Below are positions 28,171-38,095 of a stretch of 64,000 bases of DNA, one piece after another; within the stretch, counting starts at the first letter, position 1, and every line of letters starts with the position of its first letter. The DNA comes from Sideroxydans sp. (GTDB lineage Bacteria > Pseudomonadota > Gammaproteobacteria > Burkholderiales > Gallionellaceae): contig JAGXGC010000017.1 in the NCBI GenBank assembly GCA_024636935.1, forward strand, positions 1 through 64,000. The letters are read 5' to 3'. Under the pieces are notes generated by a model that was given only the letters and a program-made list of their open reading frames with translations, ran no database searches and had not been told where the DNA came from. A program made the translations under genes and the position numbers.

Positions 28171-31023
28171 ATGAATACCGACCATTTCGTTACACGCCAC
28201 AACGGTTCCAACGCACAAGACGTGCAAGCCATGCTGAACAAGATCGCTGTGCCATCGCTGGATGCGCTGATAGATCAGACCGTGCCTGCGGCCATCCGTT
28301 TTCAGCAGCCGTTGAATCTGGCGGACGGGATGTCCGAGCATGAGTTCCTCGAACATCTGCGCGGCATCGCGGCGAAGAACAAGCTGTTCAAGAGTTATAT
28401 CGGTCTCGGCTATTACGGCACCGTGCTGCCTGCCGTGATCCAACGCAACGTGCTGGAGAATCCGGGCTGGTACACCGCTTACACGCCTTATCAGGCCGAG
28501 ATCGCACAGGGACGTTTAGAGGCATTGCTAAACTATCAGACCATGGTGATGGATCTGACCGGCATGGAGATCGCCAACGCTTCTCTGCTGGACGAAGCTA
28601 CGGCCGCTGCCGAAGCGATGACCATGTTGCACGGGCTGCGTTCGCGCGCCGATGCAGCTGCCAGCAAGAACAGCTTCTTCGTGTCGCATGAGTGCTATCC
28701 GCAGACCATCGAGTTGCTAAAGACGCGCGCCAAGCCGCTGGGTATCGAACTGGTGATCGGTGACTTCAAGACCGTCACGCTGAACGACCAGTTGTATGGC
28801 GCATTGCTGCAATACCCGACTGCCGACGGTACCGTGCATGACTACGCCGATTTCGTTGCGCGCGCCAAAGCCAACAATATGAGTATCGCCGTCGCGGCCG
28901 ACATCCTCAGCTTGGTGTTGCTGACGCCGCCGGGCGAATGGGGTGCAGACGTGGTGTTCGGTTCCACGCAACGCTTCGGCGTGCCGATGGGCTACGGTGG
29001 TCCGCACGCCGCCTACTTCGCCTGCCGCGATGCGCACAAGCGTTCGATGCCGGGTCGCATCATCGGCGTGTCGGTGGATGCCGACGGCAACCCAGCCTTG
29101 CGCATGGCCTTGCAGACTCGCGAGCAACACATCCGCCGCGAGAAGGCGACTTCCAACATCTGTACCGCGCAAGCACTGCTGGCGATCATGGCTGGCATGT
29201 ATGCGGTGTATCACGGTGCGGAAGGTCTGCGCGGTATCGCGCGCCGCGTGCATCAGGCGACGGCCGTTCTCGCGGATGAATTGAAAGCGCTGGGTTATCA
29301 GCTCGCCGACGGCGAGTTCTTCGACACCCTGCATCTGCTGCATGCCGACAATGTGAAGATCCACGCGCTGGCTGAAGCTGCACAGATCAACTTCCGCTAC
29401 ACCGCCGATGGCATCACGCTGTCGCTGGATGAGACCGCATCAGTCGCCGACCTGAACGCCATCCTCGCCGTGTTCGCACAGGCTGCAGACAAAGCTGCTC
29501 CGTCCGTCACGCGCGAACAAGTCATCGACCATGCGCTGATGTTCACACCGCGTAGCTCGGCCATCCTCGCGCATGATGTGTTCAACGTGTATCACACCGA
29601 GACCGAGATGATGCGTTACATCAAGCGACTGGAGAACAAAGACCTGTCGCTCACGCACTCGATGATCTCGCTCGGCTCCTGCACCATGAAGCTGAACGCT
29701 GCTTCCGAGATGCTGGGCCTGACCTGGCCGGAGTTCGCCAACCTGCACCCCTTCGTGCCGTTGGAACAGGCAGCCGGATACCAAGAGCTGATCGCCGGAC
29801 TGGATGCCGATCTGTCCGAGATCACCGGCTTCGCACAGATGAGCTTCCAGCCGAACAGCGGCGCGTCTGGCGAATACGCCGGTCTGCTGGTGATCCAGGC
29901 TTATCACCGTTCGCGCGGCGAAGCTCAGCGCAACGTGGTGCTGATTCCCTCCTCCGCGCACGGCACCAATCCGGCCAGTGCCGCGATGTGTGGCATGAAG
30001 ATCGTAATCGTGAAGTGCGATGCGCGCGGCAACATCGACGTGGACGATCTGCGCGCCAAAGCGGAAGAGCACAAAGACGATCTGTCCTGTCTGATGGTGA
30101 CCTACCCCAGCACGCACGGCGTGTATGAAGAATCCATCAAGGACATCACCTCCATCATCCACGCCAACGGCGGCCAGGTGTACATGGACGGCGCGAACAT
30201 GAACGCGCAGGTCGGCCTCACCAGCCCCGGCAACATCGGCGCGGATGTGTGCCACCTCAATCTGCATAAGACCTTCGCCATCCCGCACGGCGGCGGCGGG
30301 CCGGGCGCCGGCCCCATCGGTGTGGCGGCACACCTCGCACCGTTCCTACCTTCGCACCCAGTGGTGAAAGTAGGCGGCACGCAAGGCATCCATGCGGTGT
30401 CCGCTGCGCCTTACGGCAGCGCACTGATCCTGTTGATCTCTTACGGCTACATCAAGATGATGGGCGGCAAGGGACTGACTGAAGCGACCAAGATGGCGAT
30501 CCTCAATGCGAACTACATCAAGGAATCGCTGAAGGATCACTACGCCACCTTATATAGCGGCAGCAACGGTCGCTGCGCACACGAAATGATTCTGGACTGC
30601 CGCGAGTGGAAGAAAGAAGGAGTAGAAGTCTCTGACATCGCCAAGCGCCTGATGGACTTTGGCTTCCACGCACCGACCACCTCCTTCCCGGTAGTGGACA
30701 CACTGATGGTGGAACCGACCGAGAGTGAATCCAAGGCCGAGTTGGATCGCTTCTGCGCCGCGATGATCGCCATCCGCAAAGAGATCGAAGAAGTGATAAG
30801 CGGCAAGGTCGACAAGAAGGACAACATCCTCAAACACGCACCGCATACTGCGAAGAACGTTTGTGCCAATGAGTGGACACGTCCTTACTCGCGCGAGCAG
30901 GCGGCCTATCCGCTGTCTTACGTGCGCGAGAATAAGTTCTGGCCTGCCGTGGCACGGGTGGATAATGTATATGGCGACAAGAACCTGATCTGCGCCTGCC
31001 CGCCCATCGCTTCATACATTTAA
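28171..31023 (+). CDS. gcvP: Glycine dehydrogenase (decarboxylating), P protein
   Basis: The 950-residue single-chain GcvP has two homologous halves. The N-terminal half contains [20 protein letters not shown] and [15 protein letters not shown]; the C-terminal half contains the PLP-binding lysine in [19 protein letters not shown]. It decarboxylates glycine with PLP and loads the remainder on GcvH. I use the ATG at 28171 ([14 protein letters not shown]); an in-frame GTG at 28108 lies within the intergenic hairpin. The thiol peroxidase gene follows 10 bp later. Confidence 0.96.
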   Translation: MNTDHFVTRHNGSNAQDVQAMLNKIAVPSLDALIDQTVPAAIRFQQPLNLADGMSEHEFLEHLRGIAAKNKLFKSYIGLGYYGTVLPAVIQRNVLENPGWYTAYTPYQAEIAQGRLEALLNYQTMVMDLTGMEIANASLLDEATAAAEAMTMLHGLRSRADAAASKNSFFVSHECYPQTIELLKTRAKPLGIELVIGDFKTVTLNDQLYGALLQYPTADGTVHDYADFVARAKANNMSIAVAADILSLVLLTPPGEWGADVVFGSTQRFGVPMGYGGPHAAYFACRDAHKRSMPGRIIGVSVDADGNPALRMALQTREQHIRREKATSNICTAQALLAIMAGMYAVYHGAEGLRGIARRVHQATAVLADELKALGYQLADGEFFDTLHLLHADNVKIHALAEAAQINFRYTADGITLSLDETASVADLNAILAVFAQAADKAAPSVTREQVIDHALMFTPRSSAILAHDVFNVYHTETEMMRYIKRLENKDLSLTHSMISLGSCTMKLNAASEMLGLTWPEFANLHPFVPLEQAAGYQELIAGLDADLSEITGFAQMSFQPNSGASGEYAGLLVIQAYHRSRGEAQRNVVLIPSSAHGTNPASAAMCGMKIVIVKCDARGNIDVDDLRAKAEEHKDDLSCLMVTYPSTHGVYEESIKDITSIIHANGGQVYMDGANMNAQVGLTSPGNIGADVCHLNLHKTFAIPHGGGGPGAGPIGVAAHLAPFLPSHPVVKVGGTQGIHAVSAAPYGSALILLISYGYIKMMGGKGLTEATKMAILNANYIKESLKDHYATLYSGSNGRCAHEMILDCREWKKEGVEVSDIAKRLMDFGFHAPTTSFPVVDTLMVEPTESESKAELDRFCAAMIAIRKEIEEVISGKVDKKDNILKHAPHTAKNVCANEWTRPYSREQAAYPLSYVRENKFWPAVARVDNVYGDKNLICACPPIASYI

Positions 31024-31033
31024 GGAAACCATC

Positions 31034-31555
31034 ATGGCTAAAGACCCCAGCAACAAGACTGCCGTCACTCTGGAGGGGGCACCCGTCACCCTGTTCGGCA
31101 CCTTCCCCGTCGTCGGCCAACTCGCACCGGATTTCTCGCTGGTGGATAAAGACCTGAAGGATGTCTCGCTCAAGGATTTCGCCGGCAAACGCAAGGTGCT
31201 CAACATCGTGCCCAGCTTGGATACTGCCGTGTGCGCCACTTCAACGCGCAAGTTCAACGAGGCCGCCGGCAAGCTGAACAACACCGTGGTGTTTGTGATC
31301 TCGGCAGATCTGCCTTTTGCGATGAGCCGTTTCTGCGTAGCGGAAGGGCTGGAGAATGTGGTCACCCTGTCGCTGATGCGCGGTCGAGACTTCATGCGCA
31401 ACTACGGCGTGAAGATCGCCGACACTGCACTGGCCGGTGTCACGGCACGCGCGGTGCTGGTATTAGATGACAAGGACAAGATCATCCACGCCGAGCTGGT
31501 GGACGACATCACGCATGAGCCAAACTACGACGCGGCGCTGACTGTGCTGCGCTAA
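31034..31555 (+). CDS. tpx: Thiol peroxidase (atypical 2-Cys peroxiredoxin)
   Basis: A 173-residue Tpx, with the peroxidatic Cys in [15 protein letters not shown] and the resolving Cys in [31 protein letters not shown] is the typical N-terminal hairpin. It reduces lipid and alkyl hydroperoxides with thioredoxin. AAGGA precedes the ATG. An organism oxidising Fe(II) near oxygen would face Fenton chemistry, so the enzyme fits, but it is common in all proteobacteria. It probably reads through from gcvP. Confidence 0.93.
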   Translation: MAKDPSNKTAVTLEGAPVTLFGTFPVVGQLAPDFSLVDKDLKDVSLKDFAGKRKVLNIVPSLDTAVCATSTRKFNEAAGKLNNTVVFVISADLPFAMSRFCVAEGLENVVTLSLMRGRDFMRNYGVKIADTALAGVTARAVLVLDDKDKIIHAELVDDITHEPNYDAALTVLR

Positions 31556-31564
31556 GGGCCACAG

Positions 31565-31864
31565 ATGTCAGCAGGTATGAACATCCACAAGCGCATCATC
31601 GGGGTCTGCTGGGTCTTGTTCGGTGTGCTGATCCTGTCGCTGCTGGCAGTGAACTTCAGCCACACCGATCAACGCATCACCATCGTCGGCGCACTAGTCG
31701 GACTGGTCTATGCGGCAGCGGGCTTCGCACTGCTGGCTAATCTGCCGCGCTCTTGGCGTATCGGTCTGCCATGTGCCGCGTTGTCGATTTTCTCTTTCCC
31801 GATTGGCACAGCGATCGGCTTCTACTATCTCTGGTATTACTTCCGTCGCGAAAAACTGAACTGA
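31565..31864 (+). CDS. Small hypothetical membrane protein
   Basis: A 99-residue protein with three hydrophobic helices (about residues 12-28, 41-58 and 66-88) and a basic C-terminus (YYFRREKLN). I do not recognise a named family. It begins 9 bp after tpx and is probably in the same transcript. A second possible start is the Met at residue 5 (MNIHKRIIG). Confidence 0.6.
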   Translation: MSAGMNIHKRIIGVCWVLFGVLILSLLAVNFSHTDQRITIVGALVGLVYAAAGFALLANLPRSWRIGLPCAALSIFSFPIGTAIGFYYLWYYFRREKLN

Positions 31865-31874
31865 TGCGTACATG

Positions 31875-31905
31875 AGTAGACTGCTTTGCGCAGCTTCTAC
31901 TTTTG
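31875..31905 (+). terminator. Probable terminator after the gcv-tpx group
   Basis: An imperfect stem (AGTAGACTGC at 31875-31884 with GCAGCTTCTACT at 31890-31901, two unpaired bases) leads into TTTTGCTT. It sits 11 bp after the small membrane protein gene and before the convergent amylosucrase gene, where a terminator is expected. Confidence 0.55.
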
Positions 31906-31941
31906 CTTCATGTAGCCAGACCTTCTGTCTGCCAGTGGTGT

Positions 31942-33894
31942 TTATTCCCCCAGCCAGCAACAGGTCAATGCTGGAATGTTGATAGCTTCGTTCTCGACTT
32001 CGATGCGCATGCCGCTGCACAATTCTTTCGCCGATCCATGTCCGAAAAATCCATAAGGGCGTAGCACTGCCATATCAAGCGACTGCTCCTCGTTATTGAA
32101 GTTCGCCACTACCAGCACACGATTGCGCGGCGACACCGGATCACTGCGAACGTACACCAGCAGATTCGGATTCTCCACAAACACTTGTTGCCGGTTATCG
32201 AAATCAGCAAAGGCCGACAGTTCTTTGCGCAGCTCGATCATCTTCTTTAGCCCGCTGAAGATGCGCTGCTCCACCGTTCCGCTCTTGTGGCGTAACTCCG
32301 CCTTGTGCCAATCAAAGCTGGAACGATGCGACCAACGCGAGTCGTCACGTTTAGAAGGATCGGCCAGATATTCCACGCTGTTGAGCATGCCAATACCATC
32401 GCCGTAATACAGTAGCGGGATACCTCCAAACGACAGGATGATGCTATGCAAGAGCAGAATGGTGCGAACGGCCTCGTCAATAGCCACTTCATTACCGGAT
32501 TCGATGGCGGTTCCAAGACCGGCCAGCGATGCGAGTGAGCCGGAGATGCGCGCATCTCCGGTCTTGGGATTCTCGCCGAAGGGCAATCCGCGTGCGGGCG
32601 AGCCTTCGAAGTGTCCGGTGAAGTAATCGATCAAGAAGCGGCGATGACTATAGGGGTCGTATCCCGCCAGTACCGCGTCTTTATCATCAAAACCAAGACC
32701 GATGTCGTCATGGCAACGTGCATAGTTAAGCCATGTGGCGCGTTCCAGTTTGACCGGCAGATGCTGCACGCCCAAATTGAGAAGCTTGGCATTCTTTGTG
32801 GCTACTGCATCCCACAGCAATGCCATCAATGTAGCGTTGTAGGCGATCTCGCATTCCTTGGCCATGATCGCGTCATCACCGAAATACTTGGTGATCTCAC
32901 CGGGGGCGACGATGGCTTCGGCGATGAACAGCACACCGGGGGCGGTGACCTGACAACAATCCTTCATCAGCTGTAACAACAAGTGCGCCTCGCGTTCATT
33001 CTGGCAGGGGCTGCCGATCTTCTTCCACAGAAAAGCCACTGCATCCATGCGCAGGATATCCACCCCTTTATTGGCCCAGAACAAAATGATGTCCACCATC
33101 TCAATGAACACGGCCGGATTGCGGTAGTTGAGATCCCACTGATAGTTGTTGAAGACCGTCATCACCCACTTACCCATCTCCTCGTCCCAAGTGAAGTTGC
33201 CGGGCGCAGTAGCGGGGAATATCTCCGGCATCCCTTCCTCGAAGGCATCAGGTGTTTCGCGGTCGTCGTACACGTAGTAGTAGTCTTGGAACTTCTTGTC
33301 GCCCGCACGTGCCAGCTTGGCCCACACGTGTTCGTCCGAGGTGTGATTCACCACCACATCCAGCACCAGCAACATCTCGCGCTTCTTCAGCGTTGCTGCC
33401 AGTGCCTCCAAATCTGCGTTCGTGCCGAAACGTGCGTCCACCTTGTGGAAATCGCGCACCGCATAACCACCGTCGCTGGCGCCTTCAGGGCAATCGAGGA
33501 TGGGCATCACATGCACCAGATTCACACCCAGTTCCTGCAAATAGGGGAGCTTCGCACGTAAGCCTTTCAGGTCACCAGCGAAGCGGTCGCAATACAGCGC
33601 CATACCCACCCACTTCTGGCTGAGGAACCAGTTGTAATCGCGTTCACGCGCCAGATCGGATTTGCGCAAGTGCGCCGCACGTTCGATGTAACGCTGTGCC
33701 AGCGTCTCCACCAGACTCACCATCTGTGACTTGAAGTCTGGACGGTCCCCATACAGACGATGGAACAGGCTGTGGATGTTGTAGAAGTTCGCGCCAAGGC
33801 GGGTATAGAAATGGCGCAGGCGCAGCTTGCCGATCTCCGGATTCAATTCGATTAGGATCTCGTTCAACATCGCATGTGAAGCTTGTTCGTACAT
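31942..33894 (-). CDS. ams: Amylosucrase (GH13 alpha-glucan-forming enzyme)
   Basis: This 650-residue protein has the amylosucrase layout: a helical N-terminal domain (MYEQASHAMLNEILIELNPE), then a (beta/alpha)8 barrel with LDVVVNHTSDEHVWA, the nucleophile Asp in VDILRMDAVAFLWKK, the acid/base Glu in GVLFIAEAIVAPGE and ARCHDDIG near the transition-state Asp. GYDPYSHRRFLIDYFTG matches the B' region of amylosucrases. It uses sucrose to build alpha-1,4-glucan and frees fructose, or hydrolyses sucrose. No signal peptide is seen, so it should be cytoplasmic. It is the last gene of the sucrose operon, 12 bp after the phosphatase gene. Confidence 0.9.
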   Translation of the reverse strand: MYEQASHAMLNEILIELNPEIGKLRLRHFYTRLGANFYNIHSLFHRLYGDRPDFKSQMVSLVETLAQRYIERAAHLRKSDLARERDYNWFLSQKWVGMALYCDRFAGDLKGLRAKLPYLQELGVNLVHVMPILDCPEGASDGGYAVRDFHKVDARFGTNADLEALAATLKKREMLLVLDVVVNHTSDEHVWAKLARAGDKKFQDYYYVYDDRETPDAFEEGMPEIFPATAPGNFTWDEEMGKWVMTVFNNYQWDLNYRNPAVFIEMVDIILFWANKGVDILRMDAVAFLWKKIGSPCQNEREAHLLLQLMKDCCQVTAPGVLFIAEAIVAPGEITKYFGDDAIMAKECEIAYNATLMALLWDAVATKNAKLLNLGVQHLPVKLERATWLNYARCHDDIGLGFDDKDAVLAGYDPYSHRRFLIDYFTGHFEGSPARGLPFGENPKTGDARISGSLASLAGLGTAIESGNEVAIDEAVRTILLLHSIILSFGGIPLLYYGDGIGMLNSVEYLADPSKRDDSRWSHRSSFDWHKAELRHKSGTVEQRIFSGLKKMIELRKELSAFADFDNRQQVFVENPNLLVYVRSDPVSPRNRVLVVANFNNEEQSLDMAVLRPYGFFGHGSAKELCSGMRIEVENEAINIPALTCCWLGE

Positions 33895-33906
33895 CTTTTC
33901 CTCGTA

Positions 33907-34737
33907 TCAGTTGGTTTGCAACAGCCAGTCTTCGATCTCCGGCCAATGATACGCCGCGCCCTCTAAGATGCCGGCACTGTAATTGCCGTTCATGCCGAGG
34001 AATCCGCCGCGCGCGACGATCAAGGCCGCCTTGTGTATATGCGACACCTGTTGCTTCAGCCCTTGCGCAGCATTAGCGACCATCACCGCCGGAACATCGC
34101 TCTGCAACACATCCAAATCGTTGCCGCTATCCCCTGCAAAAACGGTATCAAGTCGGCCAAATCCTTCTTGATGCATCAAAAACTCGATGGCATGCAGCTT
34201 GTTGGCAGATGCGGGCAACACATCAAGCAGTCCGACATGCTCAGCTTCATCCACACTCCAGATCAGGTTCGCCTTGATGTCATGCTCGACCAACAGTCTC
34301 CGTATCTGTTCCTGTAGCGAATTTTCGTCCGCTCCCAGATCGACATAGAAGCTCAGTTTGTGACGATTCTGTTTGGCCGCCTCCTGCAGTTTCAGATCAC
34401 TAAAGACATGCAACAACCCCGCTAGCTCGTCATGCGAGAGACCACGCCAGTCGGGTGCGATCTGCGCATCCCAAGCCTCACTTCTTTGCCATACTCCAGC
34501 ACGAATACTGTAAATGGTAGAACCGACATCGGCGACAGCGAAATCTGGCTGCGGCAGGTCGTATTCCGTGATGGCTTGTTGTATGAGTTCCCTATGCCGC
34601 CCGCTAACGTAGGCCAGCGTCACATCGTCGCGCGCCACCAAGCGGGCAAAGGTCGCGCGCGCGCCATGTGATTCAGGCTGCGCACCATTCGGGATCAGTG
34701 TGCGATCAAGATCGGTGCATAACAGATAGCGACTCAC
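33907..34737 (-). CDS. spp: Sucrose-phosphate phosphatase (HAD family)
   Basis: The 276-residue HAD-IIB protein has an intact nucleophile motif CTDLDRTLIPNG (DxD), motif II VSGRHRELI, the Lys-containing SANKLHAIEF and motif IV FAGDSGNDLDVL. This is the S6PP-type arrangement. It would dephosphorylate sucrose-6-phosphate to sucrose. Its start overlaps the SPS stop by four bases, so the two are translationally coupled, consistent with direct pathway partners. It lies just upstream of amylosucrase. Confidence 0.88.
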   Translation of the reverse strand: MSRYLLCTDLDRTLIPNGAQPESHGARATFARLVARDDVTLAYVSGRHRELIQQAITEYDLPQPDFAVADVGSTIYSIRAGVWQRSEAWDAQIAPDWRGLSHDELAGLLHVFSDLKLQEAAKQNRHKLSFYVDLGADENSLQEQIRRLLVEHDIKANLIWSVDEAEHVGLLDVLPASANKLHAIEFLMHQEGFGRLDTVFAGDSGNDLDVLQSDVPAVMVANAAQGLKQQVSHIHKAALIVARGGFLGMNGNYSAGILEGAAYHWPEIEDWLLQTN

Positions 34738-36872
34738 GCCCCGCCCCTTCCTTTGGCGAAGAAATCATAGTGCGCGATCGCTTCCAACACGCCTGCCGCA
34801 TGTTGTTGCTGCGTCTGATAGATGCTGTCGATGGCAGCGACTTCGGCCAGCTCATCCAGGTGGCGATTGCTCACCACCGCCCCAAGCGTATTGCCCATCA
34901 GCATGTCGGTGTCGGCTGCGGTCGCGCCACACACAAGCGTATTTTCCAATGAGAAGCCAAGCTGCTCCGCGCACCAGCGCATAGCCAACCCCTTGGACGC
35001 GCGCACCGGCACTACATCGAGGAATTGGCCAAATGAGAACACCGCATTCACGGCCTGCTCGTTGCGCAACAAGGTCTGACGAATTTCCTTCACACTGACT
35101 TGCGTGTGGTCCATGTAATAGCTGATCTTGAACGTGCTCTGATTGACCTTGGGTTGCAGTTCCAGTCCGGGTATCTCGGCCAAGATGTCTCGTACCGCCT
35201 GCGGATTCCACTGATAGTTGATGTGGCGCACCCATATCTCGGAGCGCGTCAATCCAGGTGCATAGTGAATCTCAGTGCCTTGTCCGGTGATCAGCAAGTC
35301 TGGCTTGGGGATGTTGTACTGGCGCAATCTAGCCAGTGCATCATCCAGTCGACGGCCTGTAGCGATACCAAATATGGTCGTTTTCCGATTCTCCTGCATG
35401 AGCTGTAGGAATTCTTTTAGTGCTTCGTCATCGCCGATCAGATTGAGATCGATGCTGGTAAAGATGGCACGCTTGCGGAACACCTCAGGTCGGCGAATGC
35501 TGGTGATCGGCACTACAGGCTCCGATTTCTCCACCAGAGGGCGAATCACTTTCAGGTACTTCTCCACATGCGCCTGCCAGGAATAATGGCGTGTCACGCC
35601 AGCTATGCCGTTCTTGGCCAACCGTCGCCAGGCAACTTTATCCGAGAGCGTATCGAGCAGCGTCTGTGCCATCGTCTTGCGATCCAGCGGGTTGATCAGA
35701 TGGCCGTTGTTACAGTTGCCGATGATGTCGGTGGGCCCACCATCTTCAGTCGCCACAATGGGCAGGCCGCACGCCGCTGCTTCGATCAAAGTCAGACCGA
35801 ACGGTTCGGTCAGGGCTGGATTGACGAACACCCCGCGCGTTGCAGCTGCCAGCCGATACAGCACGGCCACTTCTTCCTGTGCATGATGTTTGGGATAAGC
35901 GACTTTGCCGTACAGATCATATTTATCAATGGCGAGCAGGATGCTGTTGAGCACACCCGCCGAGGTATCTTCCATCTCGTGGATGTCTTCTCGATTACCA
36001 GCCACAATCACCAGATTGGCGACCTCCTGCAATTCTGTCGACTGCCCATAGGCTTCGATCAGCGCCACGATGTTCTTGCGCGGGTCGGGGCGCGACAGGG
36101 CGAGGATGATCGGCTTGCCCGGCTCTTTCAAGAAACGCTTGAGTTGCTGAGCGATGGCGCTTTGCTTCTCGCCGCCTTGCGGTGGGAAGAACTGCGTCAG
36201 ATCGGTGCCAGGGGGCACCACGCGCATACGCTCTGGCTGGTAGAAGTCATACAAGCCATATTGCTGCTCTACTTCCTGCCGGGTACTGGTGATCACCCGC
36301 TCGGCTGCACACAACGTACCCTCCTCAGCCTCGATGCGACGTGAGATGTGATAGGTGCTTTCGATCTCGCCGCGCGTGACGCCGCTGGCCAGCAGTTGCT
36401 TGCGCTTGCTGCGTCCCAGCGAATGGCCGGTGAATACCAGCGGGATACCGAGTTGGTGTGACAGGCGCGAACCTACATATCCCGCATCGGCATAGTGTCC
36501 GTGGAGCACATCCGGCAAGCGCGGCTGCGCTTTGAGGAAAGCCAGTGCGTTGTCTGAAAAGTTCTCCAGCGTGTCCCACAACATCTCCTTGCGCAGATAC
36601 GCAGGTTCGCCGCAATCGATTCGCACGATACTGGCTTTTTCTGACAAGACTTCAAGCGGCTCTGCATAATCAGCACTGACGTTCACGTCAGGCACCCGAC
36701 GTGTCAGCAAAATCACGCGCTCCACGTCCGGTCGTTGCCCCAAAGCGCGCGCCAGTTCCACTACATACTTGGTCTGACCACCTGTATCGGCATCGCGTCC
36801 CAGTTCCAGATCGTGACCGCGGATCAATCCGTGCACGCTGACCAGAACGATGAACAATGGCGGCTTGTTCAT
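34734..36872 (-). CDS. sps: Sucrose-phosphate synthase with degenerate C-terminal HAD domain
   Basis: From the ATG at 36872 the product is 712 residues. Residues 1 to about 460 are a GT4 glycosyltransferase: FIVLVSVHGLIRGHDLELGRDADTGGQTKYV is the SPS/sucrose-synthase opening, HGHYADAGYVG and FTGHSLGRSKRKQLL follow, and the EX7E region is EPFGLTLIEAAACGLPIVA. It joins UDP- or ADP-glucose to fructose-6-phosphate. Residues about 480-712 are an SPP-like HAD domain, but the nucleophile motif reads FTSIDLNLIGD: the first Asp of DxD is Ser, so phosphatase activity is probably lost. That fits the presence of a separate intact phosphatase gene next door. It overlaps fructokinase by ATGA. Confidence 0.92.
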   Translation of the reverse strand: MNKPPLFIVLVSVHGLIRGHDLELGRDADTGGQTKYVVELARALGQRPDVERVILLTRRVPDVNVSADYAEPLEVLSEKASIVRIDCGEPAYLRKEMLWDTLENFSDNALAFLKAQPRLPDVLHGHYADAGYVGSRLSHQLGIPLVFTGHSLGRSKRKQLLASGVTRGEIESTYHISRRIEAEEGTLCAAERVITSTRQEVEQQYGLYDFYQPERMRVVPPGTDLTQFFPPQGGEKQSAIAQQLKRFLKEPGKPIILALSRPDPRKNIVALIEAYGQSTELQEVANLVIVAGNREDIHEMEDTSAGVLNSILLAIDKYDLYGKVAYPKHHAQEEVAVLYRLAAATRGVFVNPALTEPFGLTLIEAAACGLPIVATEDGGPTDIIGNCNNGHLINPLDRKTMAQTLLDTLSDKVAWRRLAKNGIAGVTRHYSWQAHVEKYLKVIRPLVEKSEPVVPITSIRRPEVFRKRAIFTSIDLNLIGDDEALKEFLQLMQENRKTTIFGIATGRRLDDALARLRQYNIPKPDLLITGQGTEIHYAPGLTRSEIWVRHINYQWNPQAVRDILAEIPGLELQPKVNQSTFKISYYMDHTQVSVKEIRQTLLRNEQAVNAVFSFGQFLDVVPVRASKGLAMRWCAEQLGFSLENTLVCGATAADTDMLMGNTLGAVVSNRHLDELAEVAAIDSIYQTQQQHAAGVLEAIAHYDFFAKGRGGA

Positions 36873-37831
36873 AGCTGCCACTCTTGCAGAAAGGGCGTGT
36901 AAAAATCTGTCCGGTCGGGGATGGCGCCTCGGATGGTGCAAATCGCTGCAGCAAAAGCATGCGCACGGGCCAAGCTTACGTCCACTGGCCACCCTTGCAG
37001 ATGTCCCAGCATGAACACGGCGGAAAAGCCATCGCCCGCACCGACGGTGTCCACCACCGTTATCGTCGCCCCATTTGGTGTCATGCTTACTTCAGTCCCA
37101 TCGCGCTTTATCAACCAAGCGCCCTCAGGCCCGCAAGTGACCAACACTTGTCCGATCTCGAACGTCTGCATGAAAGCGCGTGCATGCCCTGCCAGCGTAT
37201 CCCCCGGCAAGGCGAACAACTCTGCCAACAGCGCCAGTTCTTCATGGTTCACCTTGACCGTATCCGCTTGACGTAATGATCGGCGAAATATTTGCGCCTC
37301 ATACCAAGGTGCGCGCAGGTTCACATCAAAGAAGGTTGGCACGCTGGAGTGGTTCAACAACATCTTTAGTGCACTTCTTGATGCAGCATGTCGCTGGGCC
37401 AATGTGCCAAAGTAGATCAACTCAGGATGAATGGACAAAGCGACCTTGCGTGCGACCGAGGCATGGATATGGTCGTAAGCCTGTTCCGGCAATATCTCGA
37501 AGCGATGAGTACCGCCTTCAAAGTGGACTTTTACTTGCCCAGTCGGATAGATCTGATCGCATTGCACTCCCACCGTCTCCATACCGCAAGCGGCCATCGT
37601 CTCCAACAATTCGGTGCGTAGCGCATCATTGCCGGTACGAGTGATGAGGACGGGATTCAGGCCAAAAGCCTTGAGGTGCCTTGCGACATTGAAGGGGGCG
37701 CCGCCAAGAACACTACGGTCTGGAAATACATCGGCTAGAACCTCGCCGAATAGCGCAACAGTAGCTCCACTACGCTGAGAAGATAAGGAGGAATCTGGAA
37801 TTGAGCGTGCTTGGTCTACTGTTTCTTTCAT
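36869..37831 (-). CDS. fruK: Fructokinase (PfkB family)
   Basis: The 320-residue protein from the ATG at 37831 (MKETVDQARSIPDS) is a ribokinase/PfkB-type sugar kinase, with LGGAPFNVARHLKAFGLNPV, GNDALRTELLETM and the ATP-site motif VDTVGAGDGFSAVFMLGHL with the catalytic Asp. A GTG at 37855 is an alternative start. In this setting it would phosphorylate fructose released by amylosucrase, feeding it back to fructose-6-phosphate. It is the first gene of a fruK-sps-spp-ams operon, the same gene set known from methanotrophs. The symbol follows that usage. Confidence 0.85.
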   Translation of the reverse strand: MKETVDQARSIPDSSLSSQRSGATVALFGEVLADVFPDRSVLGGAPFNVARHLKAFGLNPVLITRTGNDALRTELLETMAACGMETVGVQCDQIYPTGQVKVHFEGGTHRFEILPEQAYDHIHASVARKVALSIHPELIYFGTLAQRHAASRSALKMLLNHSSVPTFFDVNLRAPWYEAQIFRRSLRQADTVKVNHEELALLAELFALPGDTLAGHARAFMQTFEIGQVLVTCGPEGAWLIKRDGTEVSMTPNGATITVVDTVGAGDGFSAVFMLGHLQGWPVDVSLARAHAFAAAICTIRGAIPDRTDFYTPFLQEWQL

Positions 37832-38047
37832 TGGCCTGTGGATACATGCCGCCACATTGGTTCTGCGACGAACTAAATGATGAGCGATGCAGGCATTTTA
37901 CAGCTTATTGAGCATTCGTTGCCGCAAATGCAACCTATTCCGCGAATTAATCATCCAATCTCCGGCAACTGCCGCCATTCTGCTCGGTTTGGAGCCGCCG
38001 CCGGCTCTGTGATATAAACGCCGCCCCACCCCAATTCGAGAAACACG
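37832..38047. promoter_or_regulatory. Divergent promoter region between the sucrose operon and the KamA-like gene
   Basis: About 215 bp hold promoters for both directions. Toward the KamA-like gene, TATAAA at 38013-38018 with TTTGGA about 19 bp upstream is a candidate. Toward fructokinase, TAAAAT (37900-37895, minus strand) is a candidate -10. No clear operator symmetry was found. Confidence 0.4.
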
Positions 38048-38095
38048 ATGCTGCATGCATCGATGCTTCCATCCAATCGCACAGGAGCAGCCACC

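Noticed and set aside
29440-30333. 297-residue open frame on the minus strand
   Set aside because: It is a shadow of gcvP, which is intact and conserved throughout.
35568-36344. 258-residue open frame on the plus strand
   Set aside because: It is antisense to the glycosyltransferase domain of SPS and has no family features.
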